64,000 nucleotides of DNA. It comes from Allomyces macrogynus ATCC 38327 (Eukaryota; Blastocladiomycota; Blastocladiomycetes; Blastocladiales; Blastocladiaceae). The DNA is taken from contig GG745355.1 of assembly GCA_000151295.1 (NCBI GenBank), positions 88,522 to 152,521 of the forward strand. Reading direction: 5' to 3'. Below are positions 33,864 to 46,503 of this stretch, in pieces. Below the pieces are notes generated by a model. The model made no database searches. It saw nothing but the letters and a program-made list of their open reading frames with translations, and was not told the DNA's origin. How positions within the stretch are numbered: the stretch's first letter is position 1; the number at the start of each line of letters is the position of its first letter. Position numbers and translations under genes: made by a program.

Positions 33864-34673
33864 CGCGAAAGCACTGCGAGGGCACGAAGCGAACGTGGGC
33901 GGTGAGAGAAGGGATAAGCGAGGGCTCGACGCGTTGTCAGTTGTCACAGTCCCTGCAGAGGCAGCGGAAATGGCGCATTTTCAAGAAAGCAATCAAACTT
34001 CTGAGGGTCCTCCACATCACAAGTCGCTTTAGGGGTCGCACCATCACCGGGCATTCCAGTCCTTTGGCATCCAAGAACAATCATAAATAGCAGACGGCCA
34101 AGCCGTCGTCTCTCGCACAGGTTGGATGCTCTGAGCAGCCAGAGATTTTGCGGCGGTGTTTGGTGCCGTTCCTGGGAGCGCAAGCTTTCGGTCGCCTACG
34201 CACATGTGTCGCATCAGCAAACGAGCGTTGATGTTGGGTCAGGCGCGACTTTCTCTCACTGTCATCAGGTTACAATTGATCGTCGCTCGCAGCCCGACGT
34301 CGTGGCCAGAAGTGGACACCGGACATAGCCTGCAGCATAGATTGAAGTAAGCAATTTACTGTAGAAAGTCGCTATAATTGACAGTGCAGGGGAGGATTGG
34401 ACGATCGGGCAGAATCCAACAGGCGCGAACAAGAGGGAGCGAAGGGTGGAAAAGCTCGAGGAGAACAAGAAATGCAAGATAAAAGCTGTGGAACGACCGT
34501 TCCCAACAAGTGAGCGGGCAATGCGTGCCGGCAACAAAGTGCCAAGAAGCGGAGAGAAACGAAAGCAGGGAGAGGAAGCAGCAACACAAGAACGTGTACA
34601 GAGACCAAAGGCGGGAGATCAAGATGAGCCTCGAGTGCGGAGATCGCGCCAGATACTCACCAGACCCGGCACC
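33864..34673. other. Intergenic between P450 copies 2 and 3
   Basis: AT-richer spacer without coding signal. No repeat or mobile-element hallmark recognised at the duplication boundary. Confidence 0.4.
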
Positions 34674-36475
34674 TCACTTCGCGGTCGCCTGGCCGCTCGC
34701 AGCCCGACCGGCCAGCGCCGCGTCCGCCTTCTCCACCAGCTCCCGCACCTGCGCGCTGCGCACTGTCGACTTGACGAGTACCGACTCCTTAGGCAACACC
34801 GTCAATCCAAACGCGGGCGTCATATCAATATTGACGCCCTCCCCCTTGGCGTTCCCGAGCTGCACGCACGCAACGACACGCGCGACCAACAACACCATTT
34901 CGCGCGCGGCCAAGTGCACGCCCGGACACATGCGGCGCCCCGCACCAAACGTGAAGATCCCGTCCATGAGTACGAGATTGTTCGACTCGATCCAGCGGTC
35001 CGGGCGGAAGTCGCGGTCGTAGACGGAGTCGTGAATCCCGACAAAGTTGTAGATGACCTGCGCCTTGGCGGGGATGTGGTACCCGGCGAGCGTGTCGGTG
35101 TCGGTCGTTTGCCGCGGAACGCCGAGCGGGGTCACGGGCGAGAGCCGCGCGACTTCTTTGATCACAGCGCGCGTGTAGGGAAGGTCCTCGAAATCGTCGA
35201 GTGACGGGAGCCGGCCGTGCGTCCTGACGATGGTGTCGACTTCGGCTTGGAGCCGGGTTTGGTGCTCGGGGTGGTTGATGAGGTAGGTGTGCAGCCAGAG
35301 GAGCGTGGCCGCGCCCGTGTCCTGGTGGGGCGGGAGAGAGGGAACCGATGTGAGTCAAGTTTTCGGCACAGAACACACAGCATAATTTGCGCAGTAGCAG
35401 CAAAGCGTCACGCACCATGCCTGCAAACAAAAAGTCGATCAGGAGCTGCTTGATGTCGTTGACCGTCAACTCGTCCTTTTCCATGGACAAAAACAGCTCC
35501 TCGGCATAACACAGGTCGCGGTTCGCGGCCGGGTCCTCGCCATGCGCCAGCTCGTCGTCGAGCCGCGCCTTGAGCTCGAGAATACGGCCCAAGACCATTC
35601 CTTGATGAACACGCGCAATGACGGCATCAATCTCCTTGCGCTTGTGCCGCATCACAACCCAATTGAGGACCTGCGAGTCGTAGTAGTCTTCGAGCCCGCC
35701 GACGCCGCCAAGTTCAAAGATCTTGAGCATGTCGTTGCACAGACTGCGCAGTGCCGGGTCGTCGGGCGAGTCGTAGGTGATGCCGAGACATTTGGCGAGC
35801 ATGATGTTGACCGTATACAGCATCAAGTGCCGCTTGACCTCAACGGGTTCGCCGGCCGATGCCACGAGGTGCCGCACGAAACGCAGCGACTCGGTGTCGA
35901 GCCGCGCATCAAGTTGTGTGATTTTGAGCGGCGTCAGGATACGGTGCGCGATCTTGCGCATGTGCGACCAACGCTCGCCGTATGGAGCCTAAAACCAAAC
36001 GAGGGTCGTACGTTAGGACACGCATCCAGCCCGCGTTCATGAAAACCGGTCACCACCGTACCATGACCAAATCCTGCCCATTCTCGGTCCCAATCGCGAG
36101 CACCTTGCCGACCCACCGGCCTGCGTAAATCTTGCCGCGCTTGACGAGCGTTTCCTGCGCGAGCTCCTGGTTCGAAATGACAATCACGTCGACGTTGCCG
36201 AGCTTCAGGCTGAAGACGGGCCCATACTCGTGCGCGAGTTTCTGAATCAGCTTGTCGGGTTCCTTTGTCGACGCGAGCAGCGGCAAATGGCCCACGAGCG
36301 GCCACGCGGGTGGCGATGGCGGCAGCTTGAGGTCGGCCGTGGACGAGGGAAACACGCGACGCGCAGCGGCTGCAATCACGACGGTTGCCGCGGCAGCCGC
36401 GAGGATTTGCGTGCCGACATTGTCGCCGACCAAGGCGGCGGTTGCGTCGCGGAGCGTGTCGGCAATGATGGACAT
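34674..36475 (-). CDS. Cytochrome P450, array copy 3, intact (544 aa)
   Basis: Haem-thiolate monooxygenase, probably in the ER membrane and fed by a P450 reductase. Exons 36062-36475, 35416-35988 and 34674-35321 join in phase; introns are 73 bp (with CTAACG) and 94 bp. It starts MSIIADTLRDATAALVG, followed by a hydrophobic anchor (ILAAAAATVVIAAAARRVF) and PPSPPAWPLVGHLPLL. The I-helix motif is AGMDTGAATLLW, with Gly at the usual second Thr. ExxR is KEVARLSP, then FRPDRWIES, and the haem loop FGAGRRMCPGVH with Cys near residue 459. The C-terminal FGLTVLPKESVLV matches the usual substrate-recognition strand. Substrate unknown. The nearby alcohol oxidase remnant suggests fatty or other lipophilic substrates, by inference only. 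Confidence 0.95.
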
Positions 36476-37308
36476 GGTTGTTGACGGCTCCTGTTGGTTG
36501 GACGAGGGTGACGTCTGGTCGGCCGTGTAGACGAGCAAATCGAGCAGACGCGCGCGCGAGCGAGCTGGTGAGCGAGGAGAAAGAGACCGAGCTCGTATTG
36601 CCGTCGCATTTTTAAGCGGTCGAGATGAAAGGCGGCACGCAATGGAGATGCTGGGGTCGACCGTCAAGTACTTCCTTTCAGCGACAGCCATACGCGTCCA
36701 TCTCGCTTGTCATGATCCGCGCCAAAGAGACGGAACTCTTGTCCGCGAAGCGCAGCAGCCAGAGAACAATTGCTGGCCCGGAAAGCGGCCGTGCGAGATG
36801 GCAGGTTGTGCTTGGCACGTCTCTTTGATCAATCATTTGCGTCGCTCCGCTTCCACGTGGAAGTTGGTCGCAAGCACACTCGGCTGACGACGCGGCCGGC
36901 GCGTCAAGTGTCAATCAAGTCCGTTTTCATTGCTGTTGCGAGTCGCCGCTGTGTCTTTTTGGGTCGCTGTCGATGGTTGCCGTGCCTGCTGTGTTGTTGA
37001 AGTTGGTTGGTCTGGGCTGTATGAGCAGAATCTGACGTGGATCTGCCTGGAGTTTGACATGGCCACTTCTGAACAAGACACGATGTCCTGGTTGTGTTCC
37101 CATTTCCCCGGCCCAATCGCACGGCATACATGTCGGCGAGCTTGCGAATGCGAATGCCTCAAGGAAAGGAGAAAGACCGCGTAAGGACGAGAGAGACCGC
37201 TCATGAACTCTGGTCGTCGTCCTCCCATCGATTGATTGGTAAAACGCCCATTTCGTAAAATGACTGGCCAAGGACATGCCAAACCACATCCCCGCATCAA
37301 TCAATCAA
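36476..37308. other. Intergenic between P450 copies 3 and 4
   Basis: No gene supported. A short ATCA/CAAT tandem repeat sits near 37294-37312, at the 3' end of copy 4. Confidence 0.4.
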
Positions 37309-39119
37309 TCAATCTCGCTCGGCAGTCCCTGCCACATCGTGTTGGCCCGCATCCCGCTCCACTTTCTCCACCATCTCCGGCGCATGCTCCCCGCGCACCA
37401 TCGCCTTGACGCGCACCGTCTCCTTCGGCAACACAGTCAGCCCGAGCGCCGTCTCCATAACCACCATCCCCCATTCGCATTCGCCACCCCCACGCACGCC
37501 ATGGCACGCGCGACCGGCAACACCATTTCACGCGTCGCCAAGTGCACGCCTGAACACATCCTGCGCCCAGCTCCAAGCGTGACGTTCCCCTCCATGATCG
37601 ACAGGTTTCCACGCTCGATCCACCGGTCCGGACGAAACTCGCTGTCATCCATGGCCGCGTGGATGCCAACCACATTGTAGATAACTTGCGCACCCGCGAG
37701 GATGTGGTACCCGGCAAACTTGGCGGCGGCGGCCATTTGATGCGGCAGGGCCAGGGGTGCGAAGGGAGCAAAGCGCACGATTTCTTTGATGACGGCACGC
37801 GTGTGCGGGAGGGCGTCGAGATCGTCGAGCGGCGGGAGACGGCGGTGGGGAGTGGTGATGGCATCGACTTCGGCTTGCAAACGAGTTTGGTGCGTCGGGT
37901 GGTTGATGAGGTAGACGAAGACCCAGAGACGCGTGGAGGAGGTCGTGTCCTGGTGCAACGGTGAATTTTGAGCGAAACCCGGCTTCCTGAGCACCGGAAA
38001 AAAGCTGTACAAGTAACGAACGTACCATGCCCGCGAAAATGAAATCCAGCATGAGCACCTTGATATCAATCATCCCCAACTCCTCATTGTCCATCGTCAA
38101 CAGCAACTCTTCAGGCCCAGCACAGATCACGGTTCGCGCGTGGATCCTCGCCCCGCGCCTTCTCCTCATCCAGACGCGCCTTGAACGCACTCAACATTTT
38201 CAAAATCAATCCATGGTGCACGCGGTCTTACAGCGCCGCAATCGTCGCGCCCTTACGGCTCATCCCGATCCATTCGAGCGCGCGTGAGTCAAAGTAGTCT
38301 TCGATCCCGCCAACGCCGTCGAGCTGGAGCATGGTGAGCACGTCGGCGCAGTGACTTTGGAGGGCCGGATCGTCGGGAGAGTCGTGCGTAATCCCGAAAC
38401 ACTTGGCGAGCATGATGTTGGCCGTGTAGAGCATCAGGTGTCGCCGAATCCCAATGGGTTCGCCGGCCGTCGAGACCAAGTGGCGGACGAACTGCATCAA
38501 CTCAGCATCGAGGATCTCGTCCATGTCGGTAAGTTTAAGCGGGGTCAGGATGCGGTGCGCGACGCGGCGCACGAGCGACCAGCGCGGACCATACGGCAGC
38601 TGTACAAGTGCGCGTTGTCAGTTCGTTGAGCGCAAGCCAACAAGTTGTCTTCAACCGAATCACGGAATCGTCTCCACCCGCTACGCAAACAAAAATAAAT
38701 GCACCAACGCCAAATCCTGCCTGCCGTCCGTGTTCAGCACAAACGCCTTACCCATCCACTTACCCACATACGTCTTGCAGAGCTTGACCAGCGTTTCCTG
38801 AGCCAAATCGTTGCTCGAAATCACAATCACATCCACTCGTCCGATCTTGAAGTGAAAAATCGGCCCCTATTCGCGCGCAAGCTGCTGGATCAGCTTATCG
38901 GGCTCGCTCGCCACGACGAGGAGCGGCAAATGACCGACGAGCGGCCACGCAGGCGGGGGCGGCAGGAGCGGTTCACGCGCGAGCGACGACGACGAGAGCA
39001 GGCGGCGCGGTGACCACGACACCGATGTTCGCCGTAGCAGCAGCGAGAACTTGTGTGCCGCTGCGGGTGCCGAGAGCCGCTGTCGCGGCGTCGTGCAGGG
39101 TATCGACATAGCTCGACAT
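37309..39119 (-). pseudogene. Cytochrome P450, array copy 4, multiply disrupted
   Basis: Starts MSSYVDTLHDAATAALG but leaves frame before the proline linker (LLPPPPAWPLVGHLPLL is in another frame). After QQLARE there is a TAG in place of the Tyr codon of EYGPIF. In exon 2, AATIAAL is followed by TAA and later by further frame changes before EELLLTMDNEELGMIDIKV. Exon 3 retains VIKEIVRFAP and LGAGRRMCSGVH but shifts frame again after ANANGGW, with LGLTVLPKETVRV in the other frame. At least two in-frame stops and several indels make this a clear pseudogene. Confidence 0.9.
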
Positions 39120-39700
39120 GGATCACGATTTGCGGACGGGCGCGGCAAGGACGAGAGAGAGGGACCGCAATGCGTGCATCCAGCGTTTCGAAGACGAGCA
39201 GCACGACTTCATTTCATGCACGTTAAGGAGCTCGATGTACTTCCACGTCAACGAACGCTTCGCCGTCCATTTCAACGACCAGGGGTGCTCCGCCGGAGCC
39301 GAGTATGCAAAGCGTGGACGCAATAATTCCAACATCGTTTCGTGCATCGTTTGTGCCATCGCTGTTATGGATTGCGAGTGATTTCGAGGCGCGTAAGGAT
39401 GCCAGAACAGAAACAATGGTGACGAAGACAGAATTGGTGGGAATGACGTGGAATCTCCCAGCAACGTATCAGCTGCCCTCACCTGATGGGGGCGCAATCC
39501 TGTCGTCGCCTCTCCCCACTTCCACCTACTGCCAGACACGACGGCACGACACGACGAGATAGTGCCAATTCAAGTCGCTGCAACAATAAGGCTCGCACCT
39601 GAACCCGCTAATCCACGCCCGATCCGGCTCGCCGCTCCTTCAACCAAGCGCGCACCCTTCAGCAACCAATCACCGACCCATCCCGCACCTCCTGGCGACC
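39120..39700. other. Intergenic upstream of PWP2
   Basis: Lies between the divergent 5' ends of P450 copy 4 and PWP2. Contains no supported gene. Confidence 0.45.
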
Positions 39701-42363
39701 ATGAAGTCCGACTTCCAATTCGCCAACCTGTGCGGGACCGTCTATCGGCAAGGCAACGTCGTCTTCTCGCCCGACGGCAACGCCGTCTACTCCCCCGTGG
39801 GCAACCGCGTGTCCTGCTTTGACCTCGTCCACGCGCAATCGTTCACGTTCCCATTCGAGAACCGGAAAACGATCGCCACCCTGGCCCTGTCCCCGTCCGG
39901 CACACTGCTCCTGGCAATTGACGAGGACGGGCACGCGACGCTCGCCAACACGAACCGCCGCGTCGTCCTGGCCTCGCATCATTTCAAAGATAAGGTCCGG
40001 TCGGCGGCGTTCTCGCCCGACGGGAAATGGATTGTGGTCGCGACGGGCAAGAACGCGCAGGTGTGGAAGACGCCCGGGTTCCATCGCGAGTTTGCGCCGT
40101 TCATCTTGCATCGCGTGTTCACGGGGCATTTTGACGATGTTGTGCATGTCGCATGGCGCGCGGATTCGAGGTACCCCTTGCCGGCCATTCTCGTTCCTTT
40201 CCGCCGTCGCGTGAATACTTACCATGCTCTCCACCGGATAGGGTCTTCCTCACCTGCGCGCGCGACATGACCACGCGTGTCTTCGCCGTGACCGCCCCGA
40301 GCTCCGGGTACCAAGTGATCACGCTCGGCGGGCACCGGCACCCGGTGATCGGCGCTTACTTTGCCGGTGGTGACCAATCGACCGTCTACTCGATTTCGCG
40401 CGACGGGACCGTCCTCACCTGGAAACTGCACCTCGACCCGGAAACCACGCTCCCGACCCGCGCCGAGGCCGCGGGCAAACACTTTTTCGCGGTCCCCGGA
40501 GCCAAGGCCGTGACCACCGCGTGGCACGCGACGCGCGGACTTCTCGTTGTCGGGTTCTCGACGGGCGTGTTTGGGCTCTGGGAACTGCCGTCCTTCTCGC
40601 ACGTGCACACGCTGTCCCTCGGGCAGCACCCGGTGACCGCGGCCGCGATTAATATGTCGGGCGAGTGGTTGGCGCTCGGGTCCGCGGCGCTCGGGCAACT
40701 GGTCGTCTGGGAATGGCCGTCCGAGAGTTACGTTCTCAAGCAGCAGGGCCACGCGTACGACTTGACCTCGGTTGCCTGGTCTCCCGCGGGCGTGATTGCG
40801 ACGGGTGGCGACGACGCGAAAATCAAGCTGTGGAACGATAATGGGTTCGCCTACGTGACGTTTGATCAGCACGCCGGCCCGATTTCGGGGTTGCAGTTTG
40901 CGCGGCACGGGCGGGTGTTGTTTTCGAGCTCGTTGGACGGGACCGTGCGCGCGTTTGACTTGACGCGGTACCGCAACTTCAAGACGTATACGACGCCGTC
41001 CCCGATGCAGTTTGCGTGTCTGGCGGTGGATGAAGGGTGCGACCTCGTGTGTGCCGGCGCAGTGGACAAGTTTGACGTGCATGTTTGGGCCGTGCAGACG
41101 GGCAAGTTGCTCGAGACGTTGGCGGGGCACACGGCGCCCGTCTCGTGTATGGCGTTTGCGGGGACGCAGTTGGTCACGGGGTCCTGGGACCGCACGGTGC
41201 GCGTCTGGAACGTGTTTGAGCGCACGCTCGCGATGGAGGCGTTCCAGCACCAGTCGGAAGTGCTGGCACTCGCCGTGCGTGGCGACGCGCAGCATGTGGC
41301 CGTGGCCACGCTCGATGGGCTGATTTCCGTCTGGCACTTGCGCGACAGCAAGCAGGTGGCCGTGATCGACGGCCGCCGCGATATCAAGGGCGGGCGCAAA
41401 GTGACCGACCTTGTCAACGCGCACAATGCCGGCGCCGGCAAGTGTTTCACGTCGCTCTGCTACACGGCCGACGGTGAGTATCTCCTGGCCGGTGGCCGGT
41501 CCAAGTACGTGTGCATCTACCACGTGGCCTCGGCCACGCTCGTGCGCCGGTTCCAAGTGTCGCATAACATGGCGCTCGATGGCATCGTCGAGGAACTCAA
41601 CTCGCGCCGAATGACCGAGGCTGGGACCAACCTCGACGTCCTGGAGCGACTGACGCGGCACGACACTGACCGCGACGCGCGCGAGGCCGGCACGCTCGCC
41701 TCCGCATCGCAACTCCTGCCGGGCGCGCAGCGTGGGGATTTGGCGGAACGCACGACGCATCCGGAAATCCGGACCTCGGGCGTGCGGTTCTCGCCGACTG
41801 GCCGCGCATGGTGTGCGGCGTCGCCCGAGGGTCTGCTCATTTACGCGCTCGACGACCGCGTCCTGTTCGACCCGTTTGATCTCGATGTGGATATCACACC
41901 GACGGCGATCGCCGACGCCGTGCAGGCGCGCGAGTACGCGACGGCATTGCTCATGGCGTTGCGACTGTCGGAACCGGCGCTGATCTTGGTCGCGCTCGAA
42001 GCGGTGCCCCCCGCGCGAATTGATTTGATTGTCAAGGACTTGCCGCGCAAATACGTGCCGCCGCTCGTGCAGTTTGTCGCCAAGTACGCGCAGAAGAGCA
42101 AGCACGTCGAGTTTGTGCTCATGTGGGTGGCTGCGGTCGTCCGTTACCACGCGCGCGAGTTGCGCGGCGAGAATGGGGTCGTAGGCGCCGGGGACGTGGC
42201 GGCCGCGCTGCGACTGCTGAAGAAGGTGGTCGCGCAGTGGAGCGCGGATATGGGGAAAGTCGCGGATGAGAATGCGTGGACGATGCAGTTTTTGCTTGCG
42301 GCCAAGCGCGACCTCGACTTGGACGGTACGGCCGCAGGGATGGAGGTTGATGCCGACACGTGA
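39701..42363 (+). CDS. PWP2: PWP2/UTP1, WD40 subunit of the small-subunit processome
   Basis: Nucleolar scaffold needed for early 18S pre-rRNA processing (UTP-B complex). Exons 39701-40170 and 40242-42363 join in phase to 863 aa (about 920 in yeast and human); the intron is 71 bp (GTACCC..GGATAG). The N-terminus FANLCGTVYRQGNVVFSPDG followed by SPVGNRVSCFDL is diagnostic for PWP2. Tandem WD40 repeats fill residues about 10-560 (GHFDDVVHVAWRADSR, GHAYDLTSVAWSP, GHTAPVSCMAF with LVTGSWDRTVRVWNVF). The C-terminal 150 residues (DLDVDITPTAIADAVQAREY to MQFLLAAKRDLDLD) form the Utp12 domain. A housekeeping gene sitting between the two halves of the P450 family. Confidence 0.97.
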
Positions 42364-43960
42364 GAGCCGTTGTGACATTTTGGTTTTGGTGTTTTTTTGG
42401 GTCGTGTCCGACAAAAAAGAAATACAGGAGCGGTTGGTTTCTCATGTGTTCTCTCCACCACACCCCCATGGGATCGCATCGTGCCCATCGCGCTAGCTGA
42501 GAACGGGGACGAGCGCGCGTTCCTCTTGGCGAAGTGCGGGCCGCACCATATGGCACACGACCCGTGGCGGACGCGTGAGCTCGTGCTCACGCTTGGGTTG
42601 CGGCCACGCGCGGTTGATTCGACCCGCCACCGCATGTGGAGGAGCGCCAGCCGTTCTTTTCTCGGTGCCTCATCTAGCAACCGTCCAGGGCCGCGACCGA
42701 CCATCGGATGCGATGGGAACGCGCGACGAGGGCGGGTTGGCGTGCGAGACGCGACGCGAGAAGACGCGTGGTGGGAGAGCGTTGGGCGCAGCTATTTCCG
42801 GGTCATTGAAGTGTTTTCACGTCGCGTCCTCGCCCCCGCGCGGAGTCGCGCAGGGGGATGAGGTTGCGTCGTGAGCGTGAGCGTGAGCGTGGGCACCACC
42901 AAGTCGGTCGGCCTGGCCGCGCGCGGCGGTGGTGCGTGCGTGCGACGCGACACGACGCGACGGCGCGGTGCTCGTTTCGCTCGCGGACACGCGCAGCTTA
43001 GTGAGCATTGGTGCGTGGTATCCCATCGCGTATCGCATCGCGGGCCGTGTTGGACGAGAGCGACTGCTCGTCGGGTCGTGCAGCATCCATCCATGCAAGC
43101 GCGACCGCAAGCACACGCTCGGCGGTGGTGGTGGGATCGTTGTGTCGGCAACGTCACGTCCATTCTCCTTGGCGGTCATTGCGACCTCCCCAGCGCTGCC
43201 CACCCGCTGCACTGCCCTCCTTGCACGGCACCCCCGCCAACAAGACGCATTCGCGCATTCGCATTCGCGCGGTGCGGTGTTGCCCGAGTCCGAAAGAGGC
43301 CCGCGGCCCGCACTCAGCATATATCATCGTCGTTGTCGCCGTGGACGCTGGAGCCAACCCCGAGCATCAACCCCGTAAGTTGCAACAAGCGCGCGCGTCG
43401 ACCAGCGCGCGACACGCCGAGCCCGCTCGTTCCTCGTCCGACTTGGGTAGGTGCGGCCGTGTGCTCTGCTCTGCTCCTTTGATGCGCTGCGCTCTTTGAC
43501 GGCGTGCGGGCCACGGGCACCTCCTTGCCATGCGCCGTGGTGCGATGCGATGCTATGCGATGCGATGCGATGCGGCGCGCACGGTGCGTGCGCGGTGTGG
43601 GACCGTCCGCGGCCGGGGTCGGTAGCGTCGGCGCGCTCACGGTCGTCGTCTCCATCGTCGCCGTCGCCATTGCCTGGTTGTGGAGCCGCGCGCGGTGGAG
43701 TTGAGACGTGGCCAGCGGCGGCGCTGGCAGCGAGCGAGGCTGTTCGTGCTTGCCTGGCCATGCCGGTGAGACACGGCGCTGGCCGACTTGCCGGCGTGTG
43801 CATTGCAACAGAAAGAACAAGTGACTCACGCACTTCGCTCGCTCCCTATCCCCACCGCCGCGCGCCGGCTCGCTCGCCTCTGTTCTCTTCTTCTCTCCCA
43901 CCCAACAGCTGCCTGCCCCACCCCGCCGCGGCCGCGCTCACCCGCCGCATCACGACCACG
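42364..43960. other. GC-rich intergenic region, simple repeats, no supported gene
   Basis: Long frames here are Arg/Pro/His-rich and look like by-products of GC content. Includes CGTGAG repeats near 42868-42890 and a GATGC run near 43541-43574. A TATATC element near 43320 could be a distant promoter element for the next gene. Confidence 0.45.
43541..43574. repeat. Imperfect tandem (GCGAT)n pentanucleotide repeat
   Basis: About seven copies of GCGAT with one variant (GCTAT), in the upstream region of the acidic membrane-protein gene. Confidence 0.8.
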
Positions 43961-46503
43961 ATGCCGCCATCGACACCCTTTGTCCTCCCGCCGACCCCGC
44001 CGCACGCCGGCGGCACAGGGCCCGCGTTCAACGATGACGTCGACGACACCCACCACGGCGACCGCGCCGCGCTCTACCCGCTCGAGACGACGGCCTCGCC
44101 ACGCCGTGGCGGCCCGGACGCGCGCATCAAGCTCGCCGGCTCCGCTCGCACCTCGGCGCGATGGTCTCCTGCTGCGCACGCCGCCGCGCGATTGCGCCGT
44201 CGCGCCGTCGGATCCGGATCCTCGCCCACTCTCGTCGATGTCGACGAAATGGACGACTACGACGAGGGCAACCTCGACGTCGACACCGACACCGCATGGC
44301 GCAGCGCGGCACCGCTCGCGCACCCGGCGCCCATGCACTCCCCACCGCTCAGCCCGGACATGGTGATTGCGACCCCGCGGCGCGGCGCGCTCGTCGACTT
44401 GCCCGCGCACCGCAACGATGCGCGGCGGTCGGCGTCGGCGTCGCCGCCCGGCAAGGAGAATGCGCACTCCGCACCGGCACCGGCACCGACGACCCCACCG
44501 TGGCTGCTCGCGTGGAATATGGCCAAGCGCGCACGACAGTCGCCGAGTGCGGCGGTGCGCGAAGTGGACTCGGCGCACGTCACGGACGTGGACGAGGACG
44601 AGGACGATAGCGCCCTGCTCGATGTGGACGATTTCGAGGAAGGGGAAGAGGAGGACGAGGGCGGGAGCGAGGAGAGCGACGATATTGGGCCGATCGTGTT
44701 CCCGCAACGACACAAGCTGCCGTTTGGGACGACGAGACCGACGCCGGTGCCGGAACTGTTTGCGCACTTGGCCGACGACTTCGGCGTGCTGTCCGAAACG
44801 GACGACGACGACGATGGGCACAGCGGCATTGACTGCGTCGATGTGCACGGGACCGACTCGGACGACGACGAGATTGTATTCCTCAACTCGTCCGCGACGC
44901 GCCGCCATGCCGAAGACGCAGTCCCGCCACGACACCAAAACCATGCCCTTCCCGTCCCCATGCCCGCGCTCCCACTCGCCGTGCGCCCGCGATCGGTCCT
45001 GCACAACAAGCTCGCCAACGCGTGGGACCACGCGGCCGCGCCGATACGTCGCCGTCTGCGTGGGCGGCATGCGTGGGTCGTCGCGACGACGGCAATCGTG
45101 CTGGTTCTCGTTTCCGCTTGTGGTACGTGCTTTCTCGTTTCTCCATTTTCGGATGCCCCTACCCTCCACCCCACTCCACATCTTCCCACCGCTCGAGTGC
45201 TGCTGCTGGTCGGTCGACTCATTGCTCGCTGTGTGTCCCGTACCTGCGCTGCCTGTCGCTCGCATCTCGGTGGTCCCGGTTCGCCCGCATTCCCATGGCG
45301 ATGCCGCGGTCACTGTGGATCCTGGGCACCCATCACCCGCCCTCGCGCCGCTCCTGCCTGGCGCGGTGCGCGTCCTGCCGGCGCGAGCATGCCCTGGCAC
45401 CTCCTCACTCTCACTCGTGTGGATTGGTGGTTGGAGGTGGAGATCATCGTCGCCAAATGCATCTGTTTGTTTTGGGACCTGCTTGCGTTGCGTCCGCTGG
45501 TTGCTCATCCTCTCTCCCTCCCTTCTTCGCTCGTCGTTCAGCGTCCTGGCTCGTCGTCGGACCACAAGGCGCCGTCGTCATCCCACAAGGTTCCGTCTCT
45601 GACCTCCTCGCCGACCCCCTCACCCCCACCTCCGCCCCCGCACTCGCCAATGACGACCCCGCCGCCTCCCGCATCCTCGCCGAGCAAGCCGACCTCTGCG
45701 CGCGCACCGCGCTCGGCACGCTCCGCCCCGCCGCTCCCAACCCCACCCCGATCTGTGACTCGCCCCTGCCCATCCTTGCCGCGCCCTTCGCGCGGGCCTT
45801 TCTCCTCGCCCACGCGGTCCACGCGTACCTCCTCTCGGCCTCTACAGTGCACGACACGACCCCAATGTCCGCCGCGCTCGACACGCTCATCTGGACGCGC
45901 GCCGCCGACGGGATTGGGAGCACCGTCGCAACCCACGCGCGGTTGGCATCCGCGATGGACCGGCTCGTGCGCGCGATGATCACGGCGCATGCGAGAGCGG
46001 AGGTGGTTGTCGACGATGAGTTGCGTGGCGCGCTGCGCGCGGTCGTGCGGCGGATCGAGCGCGCGACGCACGGTGGGGTGGCCAGTATCGAGGCGGTGCA
46101 TCTGAACGCGCATGTGGACCGGGTCGCACGGGATTGGGGCGACGCGTTGGATGTGGTCGTGCAGCGCGCGGAGGCGGTGGTGAAGGTCGCCGAGGAGGTC
46201 GGGAGCGTCGAGGTGGCGCTGGATCAGGCGGTCAAGAGGGTGAAGCGCGCGGTGGGCGAGTTTCGGGACCGGGTGGTCACCGCGCGGAGGGCGATGCTGG
46301 ACGTGGTTGACCGGCGTGGTGGGGTGCGTGGCGTCGAGGAGGTGCTGGGTGGACCGGTGTCGACGGTCAAGGAGGTGCACGACGCGGTGGGACGGATCGA
46401 GGTGGTGATTACGCAGGCGAGAGAGATGGTGCGCGGTGCCGAGGGGAAGGCGCCGGCGGAACGTGACGGTGTCGCGCGCGTCACGGATGCGTTCGCGCCG
46501 TAG
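43961..46503 (+). CDS. Acidic single-pass transmembrane protein with helical C-terminal domain, 707 aa
   Basis: Exons 43961-45122 and 45542-46503 join in phase (1162 + 962 bp). The 419 bp intron (GTACGT donor, GTTCAG acceptor) is the longest in the window. The N-terminal 370 residues are disordered, with basic Ser/Pro segments (SPRRGGPDARIKLAG) and strong acidic runs (VDEDEDDSALLDVDDFEEGE, ETDDDDDG, DSDDDEIVFL). One membrane helix follows (HAWVVATTAIVLVLVSA, about 370-386), ending at the splice site. The C-terminal half is Ala/Val/Arg-rich and mostly helical (MDRLVRAMITAHARAEVV, VEVALDQAVKRVKRAVGEF). The plan recalls nuclear-envelope or organelle-tethering proteins, but I recognise no family. 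The start is the first ATG in a good context. Confidence 0.7.

Noticed and set aside
40219..42414. 731-codon minus-strand open frame
   Set aside because: Exact antisense of PWP2. It is Arg/His-rich, shows no domain, and is explained by GC-rich codon use of the true gene.
43451..43960. In-frame upstream extension of the acidic membrane protein
   Set aside because: Codon character is poor and it covers the GCGAT repeat; the ATG at 43961 has a good context and begins sensible sequence.
43826..45565. 579-codon minus-strand open frame
   Set aside because: Antisense of the acidic transmembrane protein exon 1 and its intron; Arg/Val-rich without motifs.
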